Shown: positions 8,835 to 18,705 of the stretch, piece after piece
Position numbering within the stretch: the stretch's first letter is position 1
Layout: each line of letters opens with the position of its first letter
Assembly (NCBI GenBank): GCA_900541065.1
Contig: UQIE01000013.1
Location: forward strand, 1-64,000
DNA: 64,000 bases
Direction: 5' to 3'
DNA from: an uncultured Collinsella sp.
GTDB taxonomy: Bacteria; Actinomycetota; Coriobacteriia; Coriobacteriales; Coriobacteriaceae
Translations under genes and position numbers: made by a program
Notes under the pieces: model-generated
Seen by the model: the letters and a program-made list of their open reading frames with translations, nothing else
Databases searched by the model: none
What the model was told of the DNA's origin: nothing

Positions 8835-9128
8835 ATGAAGGCTTATGAACTGCTGTTCTTTGTTGACCCGTCGCTCGACCCCGAGACTCGTCTCGCTGTT
8901 ATGAAGCGTATCGATACCACGATCGCTGAGGGCGCTGGCAAGGTCGACTCCGTTGACGAGTGGGGCAAGCGCAAGCTCGCCTACGAGATCAACGACCTCA
9001 CCGATGGTGACTACACCCTCATCAACTTCCACGCAGATCCTACCCAGATCGCCGAGCTTGATCGCGTCCTGCGCATCACCGACGCTGTGGTCCGCCACAT
9101 GATCGTCCGTCGCGACGACCAGGAGTAA
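8835..9128 (+). CDS. rpsF: 30S ribosomal protein S6
   Basis: 97 aa, the usual length for bS6. The protein starts MKAYELLFFVDPSLD and has the family core with KRKLAYEIN (about 50-60) and the C-terminal RHMIVRRDD. I chose ATG 8835 over an in-frame upstream TTG because GAGGAGGTGA (8821-8830) lies just before it. S6 binds S18 and the central domain of 16S rRNA in the small subunit platform. It heads the rpsF-ssb-rpsR-rplI cluster. Confidence 0.97.
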   Translation: MKAYELLFFVDPSLDPETRLAVMKRIDTTIAEGAGKVDSVDEWGKRKLAYEINDLTDGDYTLINFHADPTQIAELDRVLRITDAVVRHMIVRRDDQE

Positions 9129-9176
9129 GACTGTCGTTTTGGACTGGGCTTGTGCCCCAAGAGGAAGTAGTGAGTT

Positions 9177-9629
9177 ATGAGCATCAATCGAGTGAACATC
9201 ACCGGTAACCTCACCCGCGATCCCGAGCTGCGCGCCACCGCCGGCGGAACCCAGGTTCTGTCCTTTGGCGTCGCCGTGAACGATCGTCGCCGCAACGCGC
9301 AGACTGGCGAGTGGGAGGACTATCCCAACTTTGTCGACTGCACCATGTTCGGCACCCGCGCCGAGGCCGTGAGCCGTTTCCTGGCAAAGGGAAACAAGGT
9401 CGCGATCGAGGGCAAGCTGCGCTACAGCTCTTGGGAGCGCGACGGCCAGCGCCGGAGCAAGCTTGAGGTCATCGTCGATGAGATCGAGTTTATGAGCTCC
9501 CGTGGTGGCCAGGGTGGCTACGACCAGGGCGGTTACGCCCCCGCAGCTCCCGCGCCCGCAGCACGTCCTGCCGCACCGGTGGCTACGCCGCCCGCGGTCG
9601 ACGTCTACGATGAGGACATCCCGTTCTAA
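9177..9629 (+). CDS. ssb: Single-stranded DNA-binding protein
   Basis: 150 aa with an OB fold in residues 1-110 (SINRVNITGNLTRDPELR at the start, then the core VEGKLRYSSWE type strand) and a flexible Gly/Pro/Ala-rich linker. It ends in the acidic tip DEDIPF, the conserved C-terminal motif that recruits replication and repair partners. SSB coats single-stranded DNA as a tetramer in replication and repair. It sits between rpsF and rpsR, 48 nt after rpsF, as in most bacteria. Confidence 0.97.
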   Translation: MSINRVNITGNLTRDPELRATAGGTQVLSFGVAVNDRRRNAQTGEWEDYPNFVDCTMFGTRAEAVSRFLAKGNKVAIEGKLRYSSWERDGQRRSKLEVIVDEIEFMSSRGGQGGYDQGGYAPAAPAPAARPAAPVATPPAVDVYDEDIPF

Positions 9630-9701
9630 GGGTTGTTCACCTATTTTTGAGTGAGAGGCGGCTTCGGTTCGCCGAAGTTGCCAAACGAAAGGTATTTTGA
9701 C

Positions 9702-9968
9702 ATGGCTAATGATTTTTCTGCACGTCAGCCGCGTCGTAAGTACTGCCAGTTCTGCAAGGAGAACACTGAGTTCATCGACTATAAGGACACTCAGCTTCTC
9801 CGTAAGTACATGACCGACCGTGGCAAGATCAAGCCCCGTCGCGTCACTGGCGCTTGCACGCAGCATCAGCATGACATCGCCAACGCCATCAAGCGCGCCC
9901 GCGAGATGGCTCTCCTGCCGTACACCGTCCCCGTGGTTTCCTCTCGTGGCAACCGCGACCGCGGCTAA
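9702..9968 (+). CDS. rpsR: 30S ribosomal protein S18
   Basis: 88 aa. The start at ATG 9702 follows the box AAAGG; the in-frame upstream extension lacks homology. The sequence contains the CxxC pair YCQFCKEN and the RNA-binding core LRKYMTDRGKIKPRRVTG of bS18. The Cys pair suggests the zinc-binding (C+) paralogue rather than the C- form. A UUCG-type hairpin (9662-9677) lies between ssb and this gene. S18 forms a dimer with S6 on the small subunit platform. Confidence 0.96.
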   Translation: MANDFSARQPRRKYCQFCKENTEFIDYKDTQLLRKYMTDRGKIKPRRVTGACTQHQHDIANAIKRAREMALLPYTVPVVSSRGNRDRG

Positions 9969-9983
9969 GAAGGGAGACGCATC

Positions 9984-10523
9984 ATGAAGGTTATTCTTCT
10001 CGATGAGATCAAGGGCAAGGGCGGCGAGGGTGACGTCGTAGAGGTCGCTCAGGGTTACGCTGAGAACTTCCTGTTCCCCAAGAAGCTCGCTGTTGCCGCC
10101 ACCAAGGGCAACCTCAAGCAGCTTGACGAGCGTCGCAACAACATCGCCAAGCGCGAGGCCGTTCGTCTGGCTACCGCCAACGAGACCAAGGCTGCCTTCG
10201 AGGGCAAGACGGTCACCGTTGACGTCAAGGTCGGCGACGAGGGCATCCTCTTTGGCTCCGTTACCGCCGCTATGATCGCTGACGCCATCAAGGCTCAGCT
10301 CGGTATGGACATCGACCGCAAGCGCGTCGAGCTCGGTAAGCCCATCAAGGTTGCCGGTGCCCACACCGTTGCCATCTCGCTGTACCGCGAGATCAAGGCC
10401 GAGGTTGTCGTTCTCGTCGGCGTTACCGCCGAGGAGCTCGCTGCCGAGGCTGAGGTCGAGGAGGCCGCTGAGGTCGCCGAGGCCGAGACCGCCGAGGTCG
10501 AGACTGAGGCTGCTGCCGAGTAG
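9984..10523 (+). CDS. rplI: 50S ribosomal protein L9
   Basis: 179 aa. Residues 1-40 match the conserved N-terminal domain (MKVILLDEIKGKGGEGDVVEV, then GYAENFLFPKKLA), which binds 23S rRNA; a long helix links it to the C-terminal domain (about 70-150). The last 30 residues are an acidic Glu/Ala-rich tail, longer than in the typical 150-aa protein and common in actinobacteria. The start lies 15 nt after rpsR with an AGGGAG site. A strong terminator follows. Confidence 0.96.
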   Translation: MKVILLDEIKGKGGEGDVVEVAQGYAENFLFPKKLAVAATKGNLKQLDERRNNIAKREAVRLATANETKAAFEGKTVTVDVKVGDEGILFGSVTAAMIADAIKAQLGMDIDRKRVELGKPIKVAGAHTVAISLYREIKAEVVVLVGVTAEELAAEAEVEEAAEVAEAETAEVETEAAAE

Positions 10524-10558
10524 CATTTGCTGCAACGCAACAATCTTGTTCTAAGAAG

Positions 10559-10592
10559 GGCGCTCTGGGAAACCAGGGCGCCTTTTTGTTTT
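10559..10592 (+). terminator. Terminator of the rpsF-rplI operon
   Basis: A 10-bp stem (GGCGCTCTGG, 10559-10568, with CCAGGGCGCC, 10573-10582, one wobble) with a GAAA tetraloop and the run TTTTTGTTTTTT. Confidence 0.92.
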
Positions 10593-10747
10593 TTGCGCTG
10601 AGTGAGTGTCATGGTGAACGTTGCGTCGAAGTCCTATATACAGGACCGTTCATCCGTTTGGTTCGGTGATGATTGGCGGCGCGCGGCGCGTTTTGGGACC
10701 GTGGCTGATACTATGGATGCTCGCAAGCGATATGAATGAGGATGCTC

Positions 10748-12139
10748 ATGGCATATGACGATAGGGAGACCGGGCTGACGGTCGAGGACCGCGGCTCAAA
10801 GTTGGGTCTTCCCCAAAACCAAGATGCAGAGGCCAATGTACTGGCCGCTATGCTGCTATCGCCCGAGGTGGTCGAAGAGGCCCAGGTCGAGCTGCAGCCC
10901 GATGACTTCTACCGGCCCATTCATAAGACCATCTATACCGCGATGGTCGATATGTACAACAGCCGCATTCCCATCGACTCCATCTCGCTGATCGATTACC
11001 TGCGAAGCATCAACAAGCTCGATGCCATGGGCGGCGAAGCGTACATTTTGGAGTTGATGGGTCAGACCCTGTCGCTCGTCAACTGGCAGCATCATGCCGC
11101 CATCGTTCGCCGCGATTCGATGCTGCGTGAGCTGATCGGTGCCACCAACGAGATCAACGCGCTGGCATATAATGCCCCCACCGACACCAAAGAGGTTGTC
11201 GAGCTGGCCGAGAGCAAGCTGCTCAAGGTTACGGCGCGCGAGGTCAAGTCGAGTTACAAGACGTTGACCGAGTTTATGGTCGAGGCCTATAACGAGGCCG
11301 AGGAAGTGTGCCAGGCCGGTGGCCAGGCTGCGGGCGTGCCCACGGGCTTCCCGTCGCTCGACCGCATGCTCATGGGCTTCCGCGAGGGTCAGCTCATCAT
11401 TATCGGCGCCCGTCCTGCTGTAGGTAAGACGTCGTTCGCTCTGAACCTGGCACTTAACGCTGCCGCTGCTGGTTATACCGTCGGCTTCTTCTCGCTGGAG
11501 ATGTCGGGCAAGGAAATTGCCCAGCGTCTGATTTGCGCCTACGCCATGATCTCGATCAGTGACTTCCGCATGGGCCGTATTAGCCCCGAGCAGTGGGCCA
11601 ATATCAACGAGGCCACGCAGACCTTGTCTAAGCTCGACATTCTGATTGACGATACGCCCGGCACCACGGTGACCGAGATCCGCGCCAAGAGCCGCCGCAT
11701 GCTCCACAACAAGGAGAAGGCCATCATTATCCTGGACTACCTGCAGCTGGTGAGTCCTCCGCCGGGACGTCGCTCCGAGAGCCGTACCGTCGAGGTCTCC
11801 GAGATGTCGCGTGGTTTAAAGATCATGGCCAAGGAGCTTAAGATCCCGCTCATTGCGCTGTCGCAGCTGTCGCGTCAGGTCGAGTCCCGTACCGGCAAGC
11901 GCCCGCAGCTGTCCGACCTGCGTGAATCGGGCTCCATCGAGCAGGACGCCGACATCGTTATGTTCTTGGACCGCTCCGCCGATGAGGCCGAGGCCTCGCG
12001 TGACGATCGACCCGACGAGGGCGTTACGCGTATCGTCGTGGCCAAGAACCGTTCGGGCCCGATCGGTGACGTCGACCTGATGTTCCTGCCGGCATCCACC
12101 AAGTTCTATGAGCTTGATGGGGCGCATACCGAGGAGTAG
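10748..12139 (+). CDS. dnaB: Replicative DNA helicase DnaB
   Basis: 463 aa. The N-terminal domain (about 15-115) that binds primase is followed by a RecA-like ATPase domain with Walker A GARPAVGKTS (about 220-230), Walker B IIILDYLQL (about 325-333) and the conserved C-terminal SQLSRQVESR and DLRESGSIEQDAD motifs. DnaB is the hexameric 5'-3' helicase at the replication fork. I chose ATG 10748 because GAGGA (10738-10742) lies 5 nt before it; two in-frame ATGs at 10736 and 10742 have no good site. No intein or insert is visible. Confidence 0.96.
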   Translation: MAYDDRETGLTVEDRGSKLGLPQNQDAEANVLAAMLLSPEVVEEAQVELQPDDFYRPIHKTIYTAMVDMYNSRIPIDSISLIDYLRSINKLDAMGGEAYILELMGQTLSLVNWQHHAAIVRRDSMLRELIGATNEINALAYNAPTDTKEVVELAESKLLKVTAREVKSSYKTLTEFMVEAYNEAEEVCQAGGQAAGVPTGFPSLDRMLMGFREGQLIIIGARPAVGKTSFALNLALNAAAAGYTVGFFSLEMSGKEIAQRLICAYAMISISDFRMGRISPEQWANINEATQTLSKLDILIDDTPGTTVTEIRAKSRRMLHNKEKAIIILDYLQLVSPPPGRRSESRTVEVSEMSRGLKIMAKELKIPLIALSQLSRQVESRTGKRPQLSDLRESGSIEQDADIVMFLDRSADEAEASRDDRPDEGVTRIVVAKNRSGPIGDVDLMFLPASTKFYELDGAHTEE

Positions 12140-12232
12140 GACAGGCGCCCGTTGCACGGGTATACTGGGAATGTTTTGTGCTTCTGCGTGCCGGCGTGGC
12201 GCGTAGACAGTCCATGAATGTAAGGAGTAAAC

Positions 12233-13519
12233 ATGCCGTCAACCGTTTTGGTCGGTGCCCAGTGGGGCGATGAGGGCAAGGGTAAGATCTGTGACCTGGT
12301 CGCCGGCGACTTCGATGCCGTCGTGCGCTATTCGGGCGGTAATAACGCCGGCCACACCATCGTCGTCAACGGCAAGAAGTACGGCCTGCACCAGGTGCCC
12401 TCCGGCATCATGTATTCCGACCATATGTCGGTGATCGGTAACGGCTGCGTCGTCAACCCCAAGGTTGTCCTTGAGGAGATTGACATGTTCGAGGCCGACG
12501 GCATCACCACCAAGAACCTCAAGATCAGTGGCAACGCGCACATCATCATGCCGTACCACATCGATCTGGATGGTGCTTTTGAGCAGAAGCTCGGCAAGAA
12601 GAACATTGGTACCACCAAGCGCGGCATCGGTCCGTGCTACCAGGACAAGATGGCCCGCATCGGCCTGCGCATGCAGGACATGCTGGACGAGGCGCTGTTC
12701 CGCGACAAGCTGGAGACCGCTCTTGCCCGCGTGAATCCCGAGCTGGAGCTCATCTACCACCTGCCCACCTACACCGTGGACCAGATCTGCGACGAGTACC
12801 TGCCCATGGCCGAGCGCCTGCGCCCCTACATCACCGAGACGAGCCTGCTGCTCAACAACATGATCGACGAGGGCAAGGACCTGCTGTTCGAGGGCGCCCA
12901 GGCAACGCTGCTCGACATTGACCACGGCACCTATCCGTACGTGACGTCTTCCAACTGCACCGCCGGCGGTGCCATCACCGGCTCCGGCGTCGGTATGAAG
13001 AATGTCGACCGCGTGCTGGGCGTCATGAAGGCCTATATCACCCGCGTCGGTTCGGGCCCCATGCCCACCGAGCTTTCCTATGAGTCCGAGGCCGGCCATA
13101 CGCTGACCGAGGAGGGCTATGAGTACGGCGTGACCACCGGCCGTCGCCGTCGCTGCGGTTGGTTCGATGGCCCCATCGCCAACTACGCCTCGCGTGTCAA
13201 CGGCCTCACCGATATCGCCATGACCAAGCTCGACGTGCTTTCGGCCTTCGATACCATCAAGGTGTGCGTTGCCTACGACGTCGACGGCGAGCGTTACACG
13301 AGTGTGCCCGAGCATCAGGTGCGCTTTGAGCATGCCAAGCCCATCTACGAGGAGCTCCCGGGCTGGAAGTGCGATATCACCGGTTGCCGCAGCTTTGACG
13401 AGCTGCCGCAGGAGGCTCAGGACTACGTGGCGTTTATCGAGGATCTGGCACACACCCGCGTGACGTTCATTGGCGTCGGCGCCGGTCGCGAGCAGATCAT
13501 CAACCGATTCTGGAAGTAA
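12233..13519 (+). CDS. purA: Adenylosuccinate synthetase
   Basis: 428 aa, full length. The N-terminal P-loop GAQWGDEGKGK, the motif GGNNAGHT (residues about 36-43) and the C-terminal ligand-binding segments are all present. The enzyme joins IMP and aspartate with GTP to give adenylosuccinate, the first step of the AMP branch. The start is preceded by AAGGAG. A TATACT -10-like box at 12161-12166 may give it its own promoter in the 93-nt gap after dnaB. Confidence 0.97.
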   Translation: MPSTVLVGAQWGDEGKGKICDLVAGDFDAVVRYSGGNNAGHTIVVNGKKYGLHQVPSGIMYSDHMSVIGNGCVVNPKVVLEEIDMFEADGITTKNLKISGNAHIIMPYHIDLDGAFEQKLGKKNIGTTKRGIGPCYQDKMARIGLRMQDMLDEALFRDKLETALARVNPELELIYHLPTYTVDQICDEYLPMAERLRPYITETSLLLNNMIDEGKDLLFEGAQATLLDIDHGTYPYVTSSNCTAGGAITGSGVGMKNVDRVLGVMKAYITRVGSGPMPTELSYESEAGHTLTEEGYEYGVTTGRRRRCGWFDGPIANYASRVNGLTDIAMTKLDVLSAFDTIKVCVAYDVDGERYTSVPEHQVRFEHAKPIYEELPGWKCDITGCRSFDELPQEAQDYVAFIEDLAHTRVTFIGVGAGREQIINRFWK

Positions 13520-13541
13520 TCGGCACTATTCGGTTATTGCG

Positions 13542-13583
13542 ATATACCCCTTTGCAGCCCAAGCGGGCGGCCGAGGGGTATAT
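13542..13583 (+). terminator. Hairpin after purA
   Basis: ATATACCCCT (13542-13551) pairs with AGGGGTATAT (13574-13583), 10 bp, with a smaller GCCC/GGGC stem inside the loop. The following bases (TTGCTTG) are only weakly T-rich. Confidence 0.6.
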
Positions 13584-13637
13584 TTGCTTGCAAAGGGCTC
13601 GCGCGGAGCGGGCCGTTCATCCATAGAGGAGGCACCC

Positions 13638-14942
<1,305 letters not shown>

Positions 14943-14963
14943 AATCCGAGAGGAATGAGACGG

Positions 14964-15659
14964 ATGGACGAGAAGAACGAAGAGCTCGTGGACGCGCAGA
15001 TCGTCGAAGAGGACAGCCGCATGTATGGGCACGCCGAGGGCGAGCCTGGTGGCGAGGTCGCTGACGAGCCGGCGCTGGTGTTGGGCGATGACGACCCGCA
15101 CGATGCCGAGCTGCACGAGAAGATTCTTTCGGAGGAGTGCGCCTGGAAGGGCAAGATTCTCGACGTCCACCGGCTTGAGGTTGAGCTGCCCAACGGTCAC
15201 CGCAGCGCCCGCGATATCGTTCGCCATCCGGGTGCGGCGGCCGTTGTGGCACTGACCGAGAGCGGCAAGATCGTACTGGTGCGTCAGTACCGCACCGCCA
15301 TCGACCGCGTGACGGTCGAGATTCCTGCCGGCAAGCTCGACCCGGGCGAGGACCCGCTCGATTGCGCCAAGCGCGAACTGCATGAGGAGACGGGCTTTAG
15401 GGCTGGTCGTATTCGCTTTTTGACGTCGATTGTCACGTCCTGCGGTTTTTGCGATGAGATCATCCATATCTACTTGGCTACCAAGCTTGAGTTCGACGCG
15501 CCCAACCCCGATGATGACGAGTTTGTCAACGTGGACCTGGTGCCGCTGCACGAGCTGATCGATGCCGTGCTCGACGGCAAGATCGAAGACGCCAAGACCG
15601 TCGTAGGCGCCTTGGCCTGCGATAGCATCGCGCACCGCCTTGGGGGCACGGAGCTTTAA
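14964..15659 (+). CDS. Nudix hydrolase, probable ADP-ribose pyrophosphatase
   Basis: 231 aa. The Nudix box G-x5-E-x7-REL-x-EETG is clear (residues about 125-147: GKLDPGEDPLDCAKRELHEE). The region before it (VEIPAGK) is typical of ADP-ribose diphosphatases, which cleave ADP-ribose to AMP and ribose 5-phosphate. An acidic, poorly conserved N-terminal extension of about 50 residues precedes the domain and is longer than usual. ATG 14964 is preferred to 14955 because the AGAGG site (14949-14953) would be too close to the latter. It probably shares a transcript with purD. Exact substrate is inference. Confidence 0.88.
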   Translation: MDEKNEELVDAQIVEEDSRMYGHAEGEPGGEVADEPALVLGDDDPHDAELHEKILSEECAWKGKILDVHRLEVELPNGHRSARDIVRHPGAAAVVALTESGKIVLVRQYRTAIDRVTVEIPAGKLDPGEDPLDCAKRELHEETGFRAGRIRFLTSIVTSCGFCDEIIHIYLATKLEFDAPNPDDDEFVNVDLVPLHELIDAVLDGKIEDAKTVVGALACDSIAHRLGGTEL

Positions 15660-15671
15660 CGAGTGGGGATA

Positions 15672-15710
15672 GCCCTGGGACAAGTACTACTGATTGCTTT
15701 GTCCCAGGGC
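15672..15710 (+). terminator. Hairpin after the Nudix gene
   Basis: A perfect 12-bp stem, GCCCTGGGACAA (15672-15683) with TTGTCCCAGGGC (15699-15710). The tail is TTACGTTG, without a clean T-run. It contains the GGGAC/GTCCC core seen in other palindromes of this window. Confidence 0.6.
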
Positions 15711-15741
15711 CTTACGTTGCTGATATTTCTTTGAGGATCAC

Positions 15742-17514
15742 ATGCTGAAGAGGTTTCTTTCGTATTACGAGCCCCAGATGGGGCTTTTTGTTGCTGATAC
15801 TGTCTGTGCTCTGGTGCTTGCCGCCATTGACCTGGCGTTCCCCATTATCCTGCGCAATTTGACCGGTGGGCTGTTTACTCAGGGTCAGGCTGCCATTATG
15901 CAGGCGCTCGGCATGATCGCGGTGGGCTTGGTACTGATGTATGCCGTCCGCTGCGCCTGCCGCTACTTTGTGAGCTATTGGGGTCACGTGATGGGCGCGC
16001 GCATGGAGTCCAAGATGCGCGAGGACCTGTTCGACCAGTATGAGCGCTTTAGCTTTGCGTACTTCGACCGCAACAGCTCGGGCGACATGATGAGCCGCGT
16101 GGTCAACGACCTGTTCGATATCTGCGAGGCGGCGCATCACGTGCCCGAGTGGATCATCATCTGCGGCATCGAGATTATCGGCTCGTTTGTGATCCTCTTT
16201 ACCATCGCTCCGGTGCTGGCGCTTGCCATGGCCGTGGTGACGGCGGCGTTTGCGGTCGTCATGTTTTGGCAGAACATGCGCATGCGCGAGGTCTTTAGCG
16301 ACAACCGCAAAAAAATCAGCGGCATCAATGCACAGCTGCAGGATTCTCTGGCGGGCATGCGCGTGGTCAAGAGCTTTGCCAACGAGGAGACCGAGCGTGC
16401 CAAGTTCCGTGCCTCTAACGACCGCTACCTTTTGTCCAAGGAGAACATGTATCACGCCATGGGCGTCTATACCGCGACGTATGGCCTGCTCTCGGGTGTG
16501 CTCTATGTGATCGTAGTGCTGCTGGGCGGATGGCTGGTCGCCCAGGGACAGCTACAGGCGGTCGATATGGCGACCTTCGCACTCTATATTTCGCTGTTCT
16601 GCACGCCGCTTGAGACGCTCGTCAATTCGGCCGAAACGTATCAGAAGGCTATCGCCGGCTTTAAACGTATGGACGAGGTGCTCTCGACCGCGCCGGATAT
16701 CCAGGACAAGCCGGGCGCTACGGATCTGCAGGTGACTGCCGGCGCCGTGGAGTATCACGACGTGTGCTTTAACTACGAGGATGTCGAGCTGGGCGAGGGC
16801 TATGCCGACGAGCGTCCCGTTATCGACCATATGGACCTGTCCATCAAGCCCGGGCAGACCATCGCTTTGGTTGGCCCTTCGGGCGGCGGCAAGTCCACAA
16901 CCTGTTCGCTGCTGCCGCGCTTTTATGACGTGGCTGCCGGATCCATTAGCATCGACGGCCAGGACGTGCGTGATGTGACGCAGCAGAGCCTGCGTCGCGC
17001 CATCGGCCTGGTGCAGCAGGATGTCTATCTGTTTGACGGTACGATTGGCGAGAACATCGCCTACGGCAAGCCGGGCGCTACGGCGGAAGAGATCGCCGAG
17101 GCGGCCCGTCGTGCCAACATCGATGCCTTTATCGAGTCGCTTCCACAGGGCTATGACACGGTCGTGGGCGAGCGCGGCAGCCGTCTTTCGGGCGGACAGA
17201 AGCAGCGCGTTGCCATCGCGCGTGTGTTTCTCAAGAATCCCAAAATCTTGATCTTGGACGAGGCGACGAGTGCTTTGGATAACGAGAGCGAGGAGGCGGT
17301 GCAGGAGTCGCTCGAAGAGCTGGCACGCGGCCGTACCACAATCATCATCGCCCACCGTCTCTCGACCATTAAACACGCCGATGAGATTGCGACCGTTGAG
17401 CATGGTCGCGTTGTGGAGCGTGGCACGCACGAGGAGCTTCTCGCCCGTGGCGGCACCTATGCCCGTTACTATCGAATGCAGTTCGAAGGTGCGCGTGCGC
17501 ACGAGCTCGACTGA
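15742..17514 (+). CDS. ABC transporter, fused permease and ATP-binding protein (exporter type)
   Basis: 590 aa. Residues 1-310 form the six-helix ABC type I exporter domain; residues about 335-580 form the nucleotide-binding domain with Walker A GPSGGGKST (about 378-386), Q-loop LVQQDVYLFDG, signature LSGGQKQR (about 480), Walker B ILILDEAT and switch His in AHRLSTI. Such half-transporters work as homo- or heterodimers; no second half lies next to it, so a homodimer is likely. Substrate cannot be told from sequence (lipid, peptide and drug exporters share this form). The next gene starts 20 nt downstream and is probably co-transcribed. Confidence 0.93.
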   Translation: MLKRFLSYYEPQMGLFVADTVCALVLAAIDLAFPIILRNLTGGLFTQGQAAIMQALGMIAVGLVLMYAVRCACRYFVSYWGHVMGARMESKMREDLFDQYERFSFAYFDRNSSGDMMSRVVNDLFDICEAAHHVPEWIIICGIEIIGSFVILFTIAPVLALAMAVVTAAFAVVMFWQNMRMREVFSDNRKKISGINAQLQDSLAGMRVVKSFANEETERAKFRASNDRYLLSKENMYHAMGVYTATYGLLSGVLYVIVVLLGGWLVAQGQLQAVDMATFALYISLFCTPLETLVNSAETYQKAIAGFKRMDEVLSTAPDIQDKPGATDLQVTAGAVEYHDVCFNYEDVELGEGYADERPVIDHMDLSIKPGQTIALVGPSGGGKSTTCSLLPRFYDVAAGSISIDGQDVRDVTQQSLRRAIGLVQQDVYLFDGTIGENIAYGKPGATAEEIAEAARRANIDAFIESLPQGYDTVVGERGSRLSGGQKQRVAIARVFLKNPKILILDEATSALDNESEEAVQESLEELARGRTTIIIAHRLSTIKHADEIATVEHGRVVERGTHEELLARGGTYARYYRMQFEGARAHELD

Positions 17515-17533
17515 TTGATATGACAGGAAGTTT

Positions 17534-18499
17534 ATGGCTGACAAGAACCCTTTGACTCCGGAAGAAGTGACGGAGTTATTCTCCGAAATCGATGCATCCG
17601 GTGTCTTGGATCCCACGCTTGCCAAAAAGCGAACTGAGCGCATGCGTGAGAAGGAGGCCGCGGCCAAGCGCGGTGACAAAGCGGCGCTAGCGCAGCTGCG
17701 CAGCGAGGACCGCGCGAGCCAGGCAAAACATATCGACCCGCTGTCCGAGGACGATCCTTCGGGCTCGCAGGTGAGCCATACCATTACGAAGACCGCGATG
17801 GCCGTGGTCATCGGTATTTTGGTGCTGATCGTGGGCATGCAGATCGGCTACGGCGTGATGCGCCGTCTGAATACCGCCAACCTGTCCGAGAGCGTTTCGG
17901 TTGATACCGTTTCGACGGCGCTGAAGGGCGGCCTTGAGTGGGGCAACGGCTTTACGCAGTTCCCGCTCGACTTTACCGTCGATGAAGCCGATGAGCGTAC
18001 GGGCACGGTCGAGGTGACGGTGTTGGACACATCGTCTGCCAACGAGCTCGAGCTGCTGTCCAACGGGCAGATTCAGGCCGCGGCGCTTGCGACCAACGCG
18101 TTGCTCAACGATAAGATCGACCGCGTGGTGTATAACGTTCACGCCTATATCGACGAGGATAGCAACATTCAGCACGATTCCTTCTTTGGCATGTTCCCCG
18201 CGCGCGGCCACCAGAGCGCCATTTTGACGTTCGTGTGGACCAAGAGCTCATCCAACGCCACGAGTATCGACTGGAAGATGCGCATCGTGAGTATGGATGA
18301 CACCATCGCCGAGCGCATTCAGAAGCAGGTGAACTCGGTGTCGTCGTTGATTGAGGACCCGGTGGTGAGCCAGACCAAGATTGACGAGGAAAAAGCCGAG
18401 CGCGATCTGGAGCATCGTCTGCATGGCCGCGAGATTTTCCGTGGCGGCAAGCCCGATCGCACACCGTCCGAACTGCTGGAGCAGGACAAGAAAAAATAA
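17534..18499 (+). CDS. Unknown membrane-anchored protein
   Basis: 321 aa, function not recognised. A charged cytoplasmic N-terminus (1-80, with many Lys, Arg and Glu) is followed by one hydrophobic helix (about 87-110, AVVIGILVLIVGMQIGYG) and an extracellular domain of about 200 residues with mixed alpha/beta character. The C-terminus is charged and ends in Lys. Being 20 nt after the ABC exporter gene suggests a linked role, but nothing in the sequence shows which. GAAG precedes ATG 17534. Confidence 0.8.
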   Translation: MADKNPLTPEEVTELFSEIDASGVLDPTLAKKRTERMREKEAAAKRGDKAALAQLRSEDRASQAKHIDPLSEDDPSGSQVSHTITKTAMAVVIGILVLIVGMQIGYGVMRRLNTANLSESVSVDTVSTALKGGLEWGNGFTQFPLDFTVDEADERTGTVEVTVLDTSSANELELLSNGQIQAAALATNALLNDKIDRVVYNVHAYIDEDSNIQHDSFFGMFPARGHQSAILTFVWTKSSSNATSIDWKMRIVSMDDTIAERIQKQVNSVSSLIEDPVVSQTKIDEEKAERDLEHRLHGREIFRGGKPDRTPSELLEQDKKK

Positions 18500-18505
18500 G
18501 ACGCC

Positions 18506-18545
18506 ATCATCCCGCGTGAGCCACAAGCCCCGCGGGATGATTTTT
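18506..18545 (+). terminator. Terminator of the ABC transporter operon
   Basis: ATCATCCCGCG (18506-18516) pairs with CGCGGGATGAT (18531-18541), followed by TTTTT. Confidence 0.92.
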
Positions 18546-18641
18546 CTGGGACGGGGATTAAAAAACATTATGCATAGAAAGTCATAATTATCATTTCGTA
18601 AACATTTCGATGAAATTAACGCCATGAGGCATGCTTGCGGT

Positions 18642-18647
18642 TACAAT
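18642..18647 (+). promoter_or_regulatory. Possible carAB -10 box within a small palindrome
   Basis: TACAAT at 18642-18647 lies within the palindrome GCGGT-TACAAT-ACCGC (18637-18652). No good -35 box was found 16-18 bp upstream. Transcription from here would give a leader of about 50 nt that contains the stem-loop at 18677-18694. Confidence 0.4.
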
Positions 18648-18676
18648 ACCGCGAGGCCTAACTACACACCTTTAAG

Positions 18677-18694
18677 CCGGTCCTGTGAGACCGG
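18677..18694 (+). promoter_or_regulatory. PyrR-type RNA stem-loop next to the carA ribosome binding site
   Basis: CCGGT (18677-18681) pairs with ACCGG (18690-18694) around the loop CCTGTGAG. The loop region reads TCCTGTGAG, which matches the core UCCNGNGAG of the PyrR-binding RNA consensus known from Bacillus. The stem ends where the carA Shine-Dalgarno GGAAGGAG begins. This fits translational repression by PyrR bound to UMP, the mechanism described for Mycobacterium smegmatis, rather than attenuation, since no terminator follows. Confidence 0.7.
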
Positions 18695-18705
18695 GAAGGA
18701 GAATT

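Noticed and set aside
8763..10535. Minus-strand ORF of 590 codons opposite rpsF-rplI
   Set aside because: Covers four certain ribosomal and ssb genes; Leu/Gly/Asp-rich antisense translation.
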